The translations under genes were made by a program, and so were the position numbers. A DNA stretch of 64,000 bases from Bacteroidales bacterium (GTDB taxonomy: Bacteria > Bacteroidota > Bacteroidia > Bacteroidales > P3): contig JAGCUU010000004.1 of assembly GCA_017962665.1 (NCBI GenBank), positions 18,645-82,644 of the forward strand, given 5' to 3'. The notes below the pieces were generated by a model. The model made no database searches, was not told the origin of the DNA, and saw only the letters and a list, made by a program, of their open reading frames with translations. Shown here one piece after another: positions 45,912-54,257 of this stretch (its first letter is position 1; each line of letters opens with the position of its first letter).

Positions 45912-47417
45912 TTATCGGTTCTCTATTTTCAATTCTCTTCTTACCTCCTCACAGTCATCAAAATGATGACGAACACCCTGCACTTCCTGGTATGTTTCGT
46001 GGCCCTTGCCTGCAATAAGTACAATGTCACCCTCGTGTGCCATCATTATTGCCGTCTTGATAGCCTGTCGGCGGTCAGAGATGCGCACAGTGTTTGATTT
46101 CTGTTCATCGTCGAGCCCCGACTCCATCGAGTCGAGGATTGCCTCCGGGTTTTCACTTCGCGGATTGTCGGATGTCAACACCAGACGGTCGCTACCCATA
46201 GCGGCGATGCGAGCCATCACAGGACGTTTCAGCGGGTCGCGGTCGCCACCGCAGCCGACCACGACAATCAGATTCTGACTACGCGAGCGGACACCGTTGA
46301 TGGTGTCAATGACATTCTGCAAGGCATCAGGGGTATGTGCATAGTCTACGATGGCGGTGATGCCGTTGCCATGCAGGTACTGGAAACGTCCGGGAGCAGC
46401 ATGGAGATTGCTCGCATAACGCAGCGTATCGTCGATATCAAAGCCGCAAAGTACCGCAGTCGCAACAATGGCAGTGATATTATAGGCATTGAAACGGCCT
46501 ACGAGAGGAGTCCAAAACTCCCTGCTTCCAGACTGTTGCCCGACAGGAATGCTGCAACTTATCTCAAGGTTTTGTCCTTGCATGCCACTCTCTATTATGC
46601 GGCAACGGAAATCAGCAACGGTCTGCAGGCTGTAGGTCTTTACTCTGGCCTTGCAGTTCTGCACCATGACAAGACCGTTTTTATCGTCGATATTGGTCAA
46701 CGCAAACGCACTCTCGTCAAGATTGTCGAAAAGAGCTTTCTTGGCAGCTATATAATTGGCCATTGTGCCATGGTAGTCGAGATGGTCGTGCGTGATGTTG
46801 CTGAAAATGGCTCCAGCGAAACGCAAACCTTCAATGCGTCGTTGCACTATGGCGTGCGAACTCACCTCCATGAAACAATATTCACATCCATGCTCAACCA
46901 TACGTGCCATAAGAGCATTAAGCTCAATGGCATCAGGAGTTGTATGTGTTGCCGGCAGCTCATCGTCGTCAATACGGTTCACAATGGTCGAAATCAGACC
47001 GGCATGGATACCCATATCGCGCATCATACGATGCAGAAGCGTTACCGTTGTCGTCTTGCCATTGGTGCCGGTGATGCCCACCAGACACAGATGCCGGGAC
47101 GGATTGCCATAGAAATTTGCAGCAGCGCGTCCCAAGGCCACATCGGAATCAGCGACCTTAACGAAAAGGACCCCTTTAGGCTGCGGCTGCGGGAGCTCCT
47201 GGCACATGACCACTTTGCAGCCTTTCTCGATTGCCATACCGATAAAATTATGTCCGTCGGTATGCACTCCCTTCTGAGCCACAAACATTGTGTCCTCCCC
47301 AGCCTTACGCGAGTCGAATGTTATCGCCTTCACATCGCATGAGGCATCCTCCTTGAGTTGTCCCTCAAGGGAAAGACTATATTCAATATTATATAATATA
47401 TCTTTCAGCTTCATCAA
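45912..47417 (-). CDS. murE: UDP-MurNAc-tripeptide synthetase (meso-DAP adding)
   Basis: Adds the third stem residue to UDP-MurNAc-L-Ala-D-Glu. The ATP loop is VGITGTNGKTTTVTLLH. The central domain shows FSNITHDHLDYHGTMANYIAAK. The specificity motif is DNPR in LTSDNPRSENP (near residue 416), which marks meso-diaminopimelate as substrate. GKGHETYQEVQGVRHHFDD closes the family pattern. The 501-residue length is normal. It is 10 nt after ftsI and 15 nt before mraY. Confidence 0.96.
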   Translation of the reverse strand: MMKLKDILYNIEYSLSLEGQLKEDASCDVKAITFDSRKAGEDTMFVAQKGVHTDGHNFIGMAIEKGCKVVMCQELPQPQPKGVLFVKVADSDVALGRAAANFYGNPSRHLCLVGITGTNGKTTTVTLLHRMMRDMGIHAGLISTIVNRIDDDELPATHTTPDAIELNALMARMVEHGCEYCFMEVSSHAIVQRRIEGLRFAGAIFSNITHDHLDYHGTMANYIAAKKALFDNLDESAFALTNIDDKNGLVMVQNCKARVKTYSLQTVADFRCRIIESGMQGQNLEISCSIPVGQQSGSREFWTPLVGRFNAYNITAIVATAVLCGFDIDDTLRYASNLHAAPGRFQYLHGNGITAIVDYAHTPDALQNVIDTINGVRSRSQNLIVVVGCGGDRDPLKRPVMARIAAMGSDRLVLTSDNPRSENPEAILDSMESGLDDEQKSNTVRISDRRQAIKTAIMMAHEGDIVLIAGKGHETYQEVQGVRHHFDDCEEVRRELKIENR

Positions 47418-47427
47418 AAGAGCTTTT

Positions 47428-49677
47428 TTATTTGGTTCTTAGTTTAAGATGTACTTTTTTGTTTTTCCCTATCGGAGTGCGACCTTTAGGTTCCTGCGAC
47501 ACCACCTTGCCGTGGCCTTCGAATGTAACATCCAGTCCGACGCTGCGGCACAACAGCAGTGCGTCCTTGATGGTCATTCCATAGCAGTTGGGCACTAAAT
47601 CGTTTTTTATCTGATAGGGTTCATATCCTTTTTCGGAAGCAAGGGTGTCAGCCTCGTCATAGATACACCAAGGAGTGAGCTTCGATATTTTGCCGTAGTT
47701 GATGCCGAGCAGACGATAGTCTTGACGGATATCGGCCTGAGGGGCTTTCGTTACTGTAGGCAAAGCATATACATTGTAGTTTTTGTCGTTTTTACGTTTT
47801 TCCGCAAGCTTCTGTATCGTCGGGCGGCAATCCAGCTCCTTGTCGAGCGACACCACGCAGTCGGCAATATCAAGAAATACCGGTGCAGCGTTGCGTCCAA
47901 AAAGGGTTATATCTCGCATCAGCACCAGACAGGTGTATTTCGGCTTGTCTGCAGGGAAGAAGCCCACGAAGGTTGCGTTGCTGGTATGGGCATTAGGCGA
48001 CACAACAGCAGTTCCCGTCTTGCCGGCAATGGTATAGGTATCATTCTTGATATTGTCACCAGTTCCCCCCTCGACGACGCCGACCAGCATGTCGCGTATT
48101 GTGTGTGCAATTTCCTCTGAGCAAATACGTTCGTTCAACATTTGTATCGGGAATTCCTCTAACTTGCCGTTACGAATCACACCCTTGCAGAAACGCGGTT
48201 TCACCATGCGTCCTCCATTGGCAATGGCATTATAGAATGTAGCCATGCGCAGCGGAGAGACAGAGCTGGTGTAGCCGTAGCAGAAACGCACAAAGTTGTT
48301 GTCGTAGATAAGTGTATTTGTTGTGCCTTTGTATTCAGGGCCCTTGATATCAACGCCAATAGGGTTATAAGGGAATATGGCACCTACCTGCGAAAGCAGC
48401 GTGTCACGACGTTTTTCATAGTAACGCCATGCCAGTTCGCAGAAAGCCACATTCGACGAAGTGGCCACAGCCTTCCAAAGCGGTACCATAGCATTGCCCT
48501 TGGAGTCGTGATCTACGACCACAGCGCTCTTGGTGCTGAACCTCTTGGTGCCGACAGGCAAAAGCATAGCGGTATCCAAATCGACCTTGGGGTCGTTGTA
48601 CATTGCTGTCAGCAACACGGGCTTGAATATCGACCCTGGCTCATAAAGGTCGCTTAACGGCACATTGCGGTTTGCCGACTCGCGATATCTGCCGGCGGTG
48701 TCGCGCACAAGACTCGAGCAAACCAACACGTTGCCCGTTTCAACCTCGATGAGGATAGCACATCCTGCCGTACTGCCGTAGCGCCTCAGGGAACGTTCAA
48801 GCGAATAGTGGGCAATATCCTGAAGTCTGGTGTCGATAGTCGAGACAATATCCTGACCGTTGATTACAGGATGTCCCGGAATGGAGTCAGTGCGTACACT
48901 ATCGCTCGAGGACACAGCAATATTGCTTCGGCGGCCAACAGGAATCCATGAGCCCCATGCCAGACGACGATGAAGCACCAGACCGTCTTTGCCACGAAGG
49001 ATGGAGTCGTAGTAACCTTCCAAACCGCTGTATTTTTCCACTCCCGTCTCGAAACCTATGACACTCTCGGCCATATTGCCATAAGTTTTAAAACGCTTAT
49101 AGTGAATCACTGATTTTCCACTCACATATTTCACCACCCCTTTCCTCCAGCCGGGGAACTTGCAGATACGCATCCAGTCGGAATACGGCACATGCTGCCG
49201 GATTCTCACACAGCCCTTGGGCTTCTTAGCCTTGCGGGCGGAATCTATAAAATCATGGAACCATTGAGCAGAGGTATCAGGGAAATTATTGTGTAGAATC
49301 AGACAGACAGAGTCAAGGTATTTGTTGTAGTTACTATCAACGATGGCGGTATAGAAAAGCGTATCCTTTGTTCCCTCGACATATTGGATGTTACCCCTCT
49401 TGTCAAGCAGAGGTTTGCGCATGAAGTCAAGGTAGAGGTCACACTCGGGCACAGTGGTCGCCAGGATTTTTCCATCCGAGGAATAGATGTTGCCACGTGT
49501 GGCCTTCTGCGGTTTGAAATCCCTTGTCAAATCCTCGGCACGGGAACGCCACATGTCGCCGTCCACCCAAGTCACCTTGATAGCCGACGCAAGAATGGCC
49601 GTAGCAAACCCCAATACAAGGAGTATGAATAGGATACCTATTTTAGCTCTGTCCGACATGTGTTCTTTCTGTGCCAA
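47428..49677 (-). CDS. ftsI: Septal penicillin-binding protein (FtsI/PBP3) with PASTA domain
   Basis: Class B transpeptidase that crosslinks septal peptidoglycan with FtsW. One N-terminal membrane helix (IGILFILLVLGFATAILASA) is followed by a dimerisation region starting DFKPQKATRGNIYSSDGKI. The transpeptidase domain has the SxxK motif in EPGSIFKPV (Ser349), the SxN motif in VATSSNVAFCEL, and KTGTA (Lys553). One PASTA domain ends the protein (YGMTIKDALLLCRSVGLDV and VVSQEPKGRTPIGK). The 749 residues fit Bacteroidales homologues. It lies 8 nt after ftsL and 10 nt before murE. Confidence 0.95.
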   Translation of the reverse strand: MAQKEHMSDRAKIGILFILLVLGFATAILASAIKVTWVDGDMWRSRAEDLTRDFKPQKATRGNIYSSDGKILATTVPECDLYLDFMRKPLLDKRGNIQYVEGTKDTLFYTAIVDSNYNKYLDSVCLILHNNFPDTSAQWFHDFIDSARKAKKPKGCVRIRQHVPYSDWMRICKFPGWRKGVVKYVSGKSVIHYKRFKTYGNMAESVIGFETGVEKYSGLEGYYDSILRGKDGLVLHRRLAWGSWIPVGRRSNIAVSSSDSVRTDSIPGHPVINGQDIVSTIDTRLQDIAHYSLERSLRRYGSTAGCAILIEVETGNVLVCSSLVRDTAGRYRESANRNVPLSDLYEPGSIFKPVLLTAMYNDPKVDLDTAMLLPVGTKRFSTKSAVVVDHDSKGNAMVPLWKAVATSSNVAFCELAWRYYEKRRDTLLSQVGAIFPYNPIGVDIKGPEYKGTTNTLIYDNNFVRFCYGYTSSVSPLRMATFYNAIANGGRMVKPRFCKGVIRNGKLEEFPIQMLNERICSEEIAHTIRDMLVGVVEGGTGDNIKNDTYTIAGKTGTAVVSPNAHTSNATFVGFFPADKPKYTCLVLMRDITLFGRNAAPVFLDIADCVVSLDKELDCRPTIQKLAEKRKNDKNYNVYALPTVTKAPQADIRQDYRLLGINYGKISKLTPWCIYDEADTLASEKGYEPYQIKNDLVPNCYGMTIKDALLLCRSVGLDVTFEGHGKVVSQEPKGRTPIGKNKKVHLKLRTK

Positions 49678-49685
49678 CTATATTA

Positions 49686-50030
49686 TTATTGTTTATCGTT
49701 ATTTTTTATTTTTATCTCATAGGGAGGTCCTGCAACGAGGCCGATACCGATTGTGTCAAGTTCGCGGTCGATGCGGGAGATTCGGATTGAATACTGATAC
49801 TGACGCTGCATTTGCACCCGTTCTTCCTTCATGCGACTCACCTCCTGTTTCAGCCGTGCTTTCTCCTTGTTCAGGCTTTCCACACGGTACCTCACTGCAA
49901 CCATAATCAGACAGAACACCAGAATAAGCAACAGCAGCGGTATTTGTCTCAGCACAGCGCGTGATCCAAGCACGTCGCCGCCCAGAAACTCCGAGATACT
50001 TCTTCCCTTTTTATTCTTGTTTTCTGTCAT
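49686..50030 (-). CDS. ftsL: FtsL-like division protein
   Basis: Small (114 aa) bitopic protein: a cytoplasmic N-terminus of about 30 residues, one membrane helix (IPLLLLILVFCLIMVAV), then a charged coiled coil (VESLNKEKARLKQEVSRMKE). This is the FtsL plan, and the position between rsmH and ftsI is its usual slot. Sequence identity within the family is low, so the call rests on size, topology and location. Its start overlaps the rsmH stop by 4 nt (ATGA). Confidence 0.85.
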   Translation of the reverse strand: MTENKNKKGRSISEFLGGDVLGSRAVLRQIPLLLLILVFCLIMVAVRYRVESLNKEKARLKQEVSRMKEERVQMQRQYQYSIRISRIDRELDTIGIGLVAGPPYEIKIKNNDKQ

Positions 50031-50959
50031 TGTTTGTCAATCTTGTTATTCTTACACGCTATCCTTAGTTTTGCACTCCTCGCCCTATTGTTTGCCTGCA
50101 GCTCCTCTTCCGAGGCGACAATCGGCTTGCGAGTTACCATCCGTAAAGGAGCCTGTATATTTCCATAGAAATCCTTGTGCAGCTCCCCCTCAAAATTACC
50201 TGTCTTGAAGAAATTCTTCACCAGACGGTCTTCGAGCGAATGGTACGACATGACACAAATCCTTCCGCCATCGCTGAGCAGTTCCGCCGCCTGCGTCAAC
50301 ATCTGCCTCAAAGCCTCCAGCTCGCCGTTCACCTCTATACGCAATGCTTGGAAGAGCATTGCAAGCACCTTGTTTTCCCGGCCACGTGGAAGCAAGGGAC
50401 GCACCGCCTCGACAAGCTGCCCTGTGGTTGACAACGGCTCACCCTCTCGAGCCAAGACAATATTGTGTGCCAGAGCTTTTGCATTCGGCAACTCGCCATA
50501 AAGACGGAGAATCTTTTCCAGCTCGTTTTCCTCGGCAGAGTTGACAAGATCGGCAGCCGTCATACCTTCACGACGATCCATTCGCAAATCAAGGGGGCCG
50601 TCCATACGTGTCGAAAAACCGCGTTCAGCCTCATCAATCTGATGGCTTGAAATGCCAAGGTCAGCAAGCAGCCCGTCTATTTGGCGTACACCATAGAGAC
50701 GCAAGAAATTCTTGACATGCATGAAGTTTTCATGAATCAGGCAGAACCTCGGATCGTTAATGGCGTTTGCCAAGGCATCGTCATCACGGTCGAAAGCATA
50801 GAGTTTTCCTTCAGAGCCAAGACGTTCAAGTATGGCACGGGAATGGCCGCCACCTCCAAAGGTGACATCAACATATACGCCCTCCGGACGTATGTCCAAA
50901 CCCTCCATGCATTCGTGGAGCATTACAGGAATATGGTAGCTGTCAAACCCCTGGTTCAT
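50027..50959 (-). CDS. rsmH: 16S rRNA (cytosine1402-N4)-methyltransferase
   Basis: SAM-dependent methyltransferase (formerly MraW) acting on C1402 of 16S rRNA in the ribosomal P site. Diagnostic segments are YHIPVMLHECMEGLDIRPEG, VYVDVTFGGGGHSRAILE (SAM loop), DGLLADLGISSHQID, AERGFSTRMDGPLDLRMD and ICVMSYHSLEDRLVKNFF. The 310-residue length is standard. It overlaps mraZ by 17 nt and ftsL by 4 nt, so the start of the dcw cluster is translationally compact. Confidence 0.97.
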   Translation of the reverse strand: MNQGFDSYHIPVMLHECMEGLDIRPEGVYVDVTFGGGGHSRAILERLGSEGKLYAFDRDDDALANAINDPRFCLIHENFMHVKNFLRLYGVRQIDGLLADLGISSHQIDEAERGFSTRMDGPLDLRMDRREGMTAADLVNSAEENELEKILRLYGELPNAKALAHNIVLAREGEPLSTTGQLVEAVRPLLPRGRENKVLAMLFQALRIEVNGELEALRQMLTQAAELLSDGGRICVMSYHSLEDRLVKNFFKTGNFEGELHKDFYGNIQAPLRMVTRKPIVASEEELQANNRARSAKLRIACKNNKIDKQ

Positions 50960-51404
50960 TTTTGATCCTCCCTAAACGTTCGTCAACCTTTATGGCATAA
51001 TCCGCCGCTTCGCTGAAGATACGGCTGTACGTGTCACGGTCCCAGATTTCCATAAATTTGCCTGTTGACTGCAACACAAGCTCTTTCGAAGCCTTGATAC
51101 GCTCACGTTGTTCGTTAGGGATGACCAGACGGTCGTTAGTGTCCATCTCCACAATATTGCCGGCGCTGAGAACGCGCAACATCTTGCGGTCTTCGATGGA
51201 GTAGGGATTGAGTTCTTTTTGTAGATGAGCTATTTCCGCCTCGAAACTGGCGTATGTCCATAACTCCAAACAATCGGCATAGATGCTCGACCTGAAAACA
51301 AAGCGGCAGTCTTCACCCTCCAATTGCTTTTTTATCGCAATTGGGAGCTTGAAACGGCCATTGCTATCAAGCTTACAATACTCTATACCAACGATTAACG
51401 ACAT
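50943..51404 (-). CDS. mraZ: Transcriptional regulator MraZ
   Basis: First gene of the dcw cluster. MraZ proteins are AbrB/SpoVT-like DNA-binding proteins that form rings and bind phased repeats upstream of their own gene. At 153 residues there are two swapped-hairpin repeats, the first around GIEYCKLDSNGRFKLPIAIKK and the second around VEMDTNDRLVIPNEQRER. The first hairpin carries the expected D-x-x-G-R-(F/L)-x-(L/I)-P pattern. A phased TTGG array lies 40-85 nt upstream and is a candidate operator. Confidence 0.93.
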   Translation of the reverse strand: MSLIVGIEYCKLDSNGRFKLPIAIKKQLEGEDCRFVFRSSIYADCLELWTYASFEAEIAHLQKELNPYSIEDRKMLRVLSAGNIVEMDTNDRLVIPNEQRERIKASKELVLQSTGKFMEIWDRDTYSRIFSEAADYAIKVDERLGRIKNEPGV

Positions 51405-51444
51405 TTATCCTTAATATGTTTGGATTTGTAAAAATAGCAATTAT

Positions 51445-51491
51445 TTCCCAAAAAAAACCAAAAATTTCCAAAATTTGTTTAAAAAACCCAA
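51445..51491 (-). promoter_or_regulatory. Candidate MraZ operator: phased TTGG(G) repeats
   Basis: On the minus strand upstream of mraZ, TTGG or TTGGG cores recur with GG pairs ending at 51489, 51469, 51459 and 51449, that is with steps of 20, 10 and 10 bp. In Escherichia coli, MraZ binds TGGGN boxes spaced at 10 bp just upstream of mraZ, so position and period agree. The local sequence is otherwise A/T homopolymer-like, so some of the regularity could be chance. Confidence 0.5.
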
Positions 51492-51728
51492 ACAATCCCT
51501 TTTTGCCCCTATTTTACGACAAAGAAAACCAAAGGTTTCAAAACAATGAAAATAATTTGTAAAAAACATGGAACAAGTATGTTACACATCTTAAAAATCC
51601 ATTTTTGCATACCTTGTCAGGGGTTGTTTCATGCCCAAAATAGTTGTTGATAACTTTTTCCGATTTCAATAAATGACGGAAAAAAAATCAATGAAGAAAA
51701 TCAGGAATCGTTTCAAGCCAAAACAAGT

Positions 51729-51760
51729 TTATCAAATTCGTTTTTTTTTAGTATATTTGC
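51729..51760 (+). promoter_or_regulatory. Promoter of the S46 peptidase gene
   Basis: TATATTTG (51753-51760) matches the -7 consensus; TTTA about 20 nt upstream is a one-off match to the -33 TTTG. Transcription would begin near 51767, with a leader of about 60 nt before the ATG at 51830. Confidence 0.55.
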
Positions 51761-51829
51761 ATTTTGCAATAACAATTATATCAATACATAAATAATTGAA
51801 ATACAATAATTTAAATTAATATTTACACA

Positions 51830-54001
51830 ATGAAATTCAAATCTTTAGTACTTACACTGGCTCTCGCGCTCGTTTTGCCGGGCATTTCGAGAGCTGACGA
51901 AGGCATGTGGCTTCTCTCGCTGATTGGCAAGAACTATGCCGACATGCAGAAAGCCGGTTTCAAACTCACCGCCGAAGACATCTACAGCGTCAACCAAAGC
52001 TGCATCAAGGATGCCATCGTTGGACTTGGCAACGAAGGCAGCCCGTTTTGGCACTTCTGCACTGGTGAAATCATTTCCGACCAGGGTCTGATTTCCACCA
52101 ACCACCACTGTGGATATGGTAAGCTTCAGGAGCACTCCACTGTAGGGCACGACTATCTTCGTGACGGTTTCTGGGCATACAGCAAAGATCAGGAGCTTCC
52201 CAATCCTGGACTTACCGCTTCGATCCTTGTCCGCATGGAGGATGTAACCGAGCAGGTCAACGCCGCACTCAGCGATGATATGAGCGAGAACGAGCGTGCA
52301 CGTGCCATCAAAGAGGTCTCCGACCGCATCGCCAAAAAGGCCGTCGAAGGAACCATCTATGACGCACAGGTCAAACCTATGTTCAACGGCAACCAGTTCT
52401 TTCTCTTCGTACATGTAATCTACAAAGATGTCCGCCTCGTCGGAGCACCTCCTTCGTCGATGGGTAAATTCGGCGGCGACACCGACAACTGGTCATGGCC
52501 ACGTCATACCTGCGACTTCTCGATGTTCCGTATCTATACCGCTCCCGACGGCAACCCTGCCGAATACTCCGATGCAAACATTCCTCTCAGACCGAAGCAC
52601 TTCCTCCCCGTCAGCAACCGCGAGCTGAAGGATGGCGATTTCGCCATGGTTATGGGATTCCCCGGCACCACCGACCGTTTCCTGACCAGCTATGGCCTTG
52701 AGGAGACTATGAACATCACCAACAAGCTGCGCTACGAAATCCGCACCGTCAAAATCAACATCCTGCGCGAAGAGATGGCTGCCAGCCAGGAAACACGCAT
52801 TAAATATGCCTCCAAATATGCAAGCTGCTCCAACTACTGGAAATACAGCAACGAGCAGAACAAGGCCCTCAAGAACCTCAACACCATGGGTGTAAAGAAA
52901 GACATCGAGCGTCTGTACAACAGCTGGGCGAAAGACAAAGATCCCAAATATGCAGAGGCACTGCCACTCATCAAGAAAGGCTATGCCGACCGCGCACCAT
53001 ACGAGGCCGCCACAACATATCTCGCCGAAGGTCTATTGTCAGGCCCCGAAATGCTGCTCCAGGCCGTTCGCTTTTACCGCAACATTGAAGCTCTCAGCGA
53101 TCCTCGTTACGCAGACTATCATGACGAAATTGCCGATGGCATCAACAAAATGGCCGACGAGTTCTACAAAGATTACAATATGGATACCGAGAAACGCGTC
53201 TTGGCAGCCCTGTTAGAATATGTCTACAAAAACATGGACATGCAGTTTATGCCCGAGTTCCTCGTAACCGCTGACAAAAAATACAAGGGCGATTTCACCA
53301 AATATGTCGATGATATGTTTGCCAAGTCCGCATTCTCCACGGCCGAGTCGTTCAAGAAACTCATGCAGAAACCCGACTTGAAAAAACTTGCAAAAGACCC
53401 TCTCTATCTGGCCGGCCAGAGCGCATACGACAAATACGTAGAGGTTAACAGTATGGTTTCCAAAGAGTCGTCAGACGGCCTGAAACGCGGCATCCGCAAC
53501 TTCACCGATGGCATACTGCAGATCAACAAGAACAGCAAACTACTCTGCCCCGACGCCAACTCAACAATCCGCCTCACCTACGGCAACGTAAAGGCCTACG
53601 ACCCGAAGGATGCCGTCTCCTACAGCTTCTACACCACCCTCAAGGGCGTCATGGAAAAAGAGGATCCGACCAGCAGCGAGTTTGCAGTGCCCGAGCGCCT
53701 GAAGAACCTGTACGAGGCACGCGACTTCGGTCCCTATGCCAACAGCAAAGGTGAACTCGTCACCTGCTTTGTCACCAACAACGACATCACCGGCGGTAAC
53801 AGCGGCAGCCCCGTCATGGATGCCGAAGGCAACCTCATCGGTCTGGCTTTCGATGGCAACAGCGAAGCCATGTCGGGCGACATCGACTTCGAGGAGAACC
53901 TGCAGCGCTGCATCTGCCTTGACACTCGCTACATGCTTTTTGTCATCGACAAATATGCAGGTGCAACCAACCTCATCAAAGAGATGAAGATAGTCCAGTA
54001 A
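51830..54001 (+). CDS. S46-family dipeptidyl-peptidase, DPP7-like
   Basis: Periplasmic or surface serine exopeptidase that releases dipeptides from peptide N-termini, feeding amino-acid metabolism. The signal peptide is MKFKSLVLTLALALVLPGIS, cleaved near RADEG. The chymotrypsin-like catalytic parts are the histidine in STNHHCGYG (residues 92-93), GGDTDNWSWPRHTCDF with the catalytic Asp region, and GGNSGSPVMD with Ser658. Gly676 in FDGNSEAMSG takes the position that is Gly in DPP7 and Arg in DPP11 of Porphyromonas, so a hydrophobic rather than acidic P1 preference is predicted. The helical cap domain lies between the two half-barrels. The 723-residue length is standard. Confidence 0.94.
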   Translation: MKFKSLVLTLALALVLPGISRADEGMWLLSLIGKNYADMQKAGFKLTAEDIYSVNQSCIKDAIVGLGNEGSPFWHFCTGEIISDQGLISTNHHCGYGKLQEHSTVGHDYLRDGFWAYSKDQELPNPGLTASILVRMEDVTEQVNAALSDDMSENERARAIKEVSDRIAKKAVEGTIYDAQVKPMFNGNQFFLFVHVIYKDVRLVGAPPSSMGKFGGDTDNWSWPRHTCDFSMFRIYTAPDGNPAEYSDANIPLRPKHFLPVSNRELKDGDFAMVMGFPGTTDRFLTSYGLEETMNITNKLRYEIRTVKINILREEMAASQETRIKYASKYASCSNYWKYSNEQNKALKNLNTMGVKKDIERLYNSWAKDKDPKYAEALPLIKKGYADRAPYEAATTYLAEGLLSGPEMLLQAVRFYRNIEALSDPRYADYHDEIADGINKMADEFYKDYNMDTEKRVLAALLEYVYKNMDMQFMPEFLVTADKKYKGDFTKYVDDMFAKSAFSTAESFKKLMQKPDLKKLAKDPLYLAGQSAYDKYVEVNSMVSKESSDGLKRGIRNFTDGILQINKNSKLLCPDANSTIRLTYGNVKAYDPKDAVSYSFYTTLKGVMEKEDPTSSEFAVPERLKNLYEARDFGPYANSKGELVTCFVTNNDITGGNSGSPVMDAEGNLIGLAFDGNSEAMSGDIDFEENLQRCICLDTRYMLFVIDKYAGATNLIKEMKIVQ

Positions 54002-54025
54002 AGAAATCTTTACAACCACAAAAAA

Positions 54026-54061
54026 GGTAGCCGGAGACATTTCTCTGGCTATCTTTTTTTT
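54026..54061 (+). terminator. Intrinsic terminator after the S46 peptidase gene
   Basis: A 12-bp stem with G-U pairs (GGTAGCCGGAGA at 54026-54037 with TCTCTGGCTATC at 54042-54053), a 4-nt loop and a run of eight Ts. It begins 25 nt after the stop codon and isolates the following island from peptidase transcription. Confidence 0.9.
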
Positions 54062-54187
54062 GTTTACTTCCTACATTTACAGAACTAAATGCTATTCTGA
54101 TTTGATAATTACACAAACAGAGCCGTTTTTTGACACCAAGATAATATTCTATATATCCGTCTTTTAGAACATATAATAATGTTTACA

Positions 54188-54219
54188 TTTGCAAAAAAGG
54201 AAAATAATCTGTACCTTTG
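54188..54219 (+). promoter_or_regulatory. Promoter at the head of the TIR/RyR island
   Basis: TTTG (54188-54191), 20 nt, then TACCTTTG (54212-54219): a full match to the Bacteroidetes consensus. Transcription should begin near 54226, which rules out the ATG at 54189 and fixes the MscS-like start at 54258. No equally good promoter was found in the gaps downstream, so the island may be largely one transcript. Confidence 0.8.
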
Positions 54220-54257
54220 CACCTACTTTTCAAGAAAATATACAAGAATATACAAGC

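Larger units (their letters stand above)
51405..51829. other. 425-bp divergent intergenic region between mraZ and the S46 peptidase gene
   Basis: Very AT-rich. The mraZ side holds the phased TTGG array; I could not find a clear minus-strand TAnnTTTG box for the dcw cluster. The peptidase side holds a plausible plus-strand promoter. The central 150 bp show no gene, RNA or inverted repeat that I can support. Confidence 0.6.

Noticed and set aside
46335-47342. A 335-codon open frame on the plus strand opposite murE
   Set aside because: It overlaps murE entirely, has no recognisable motifs and no promoter, and murE is clearly the coding strand.
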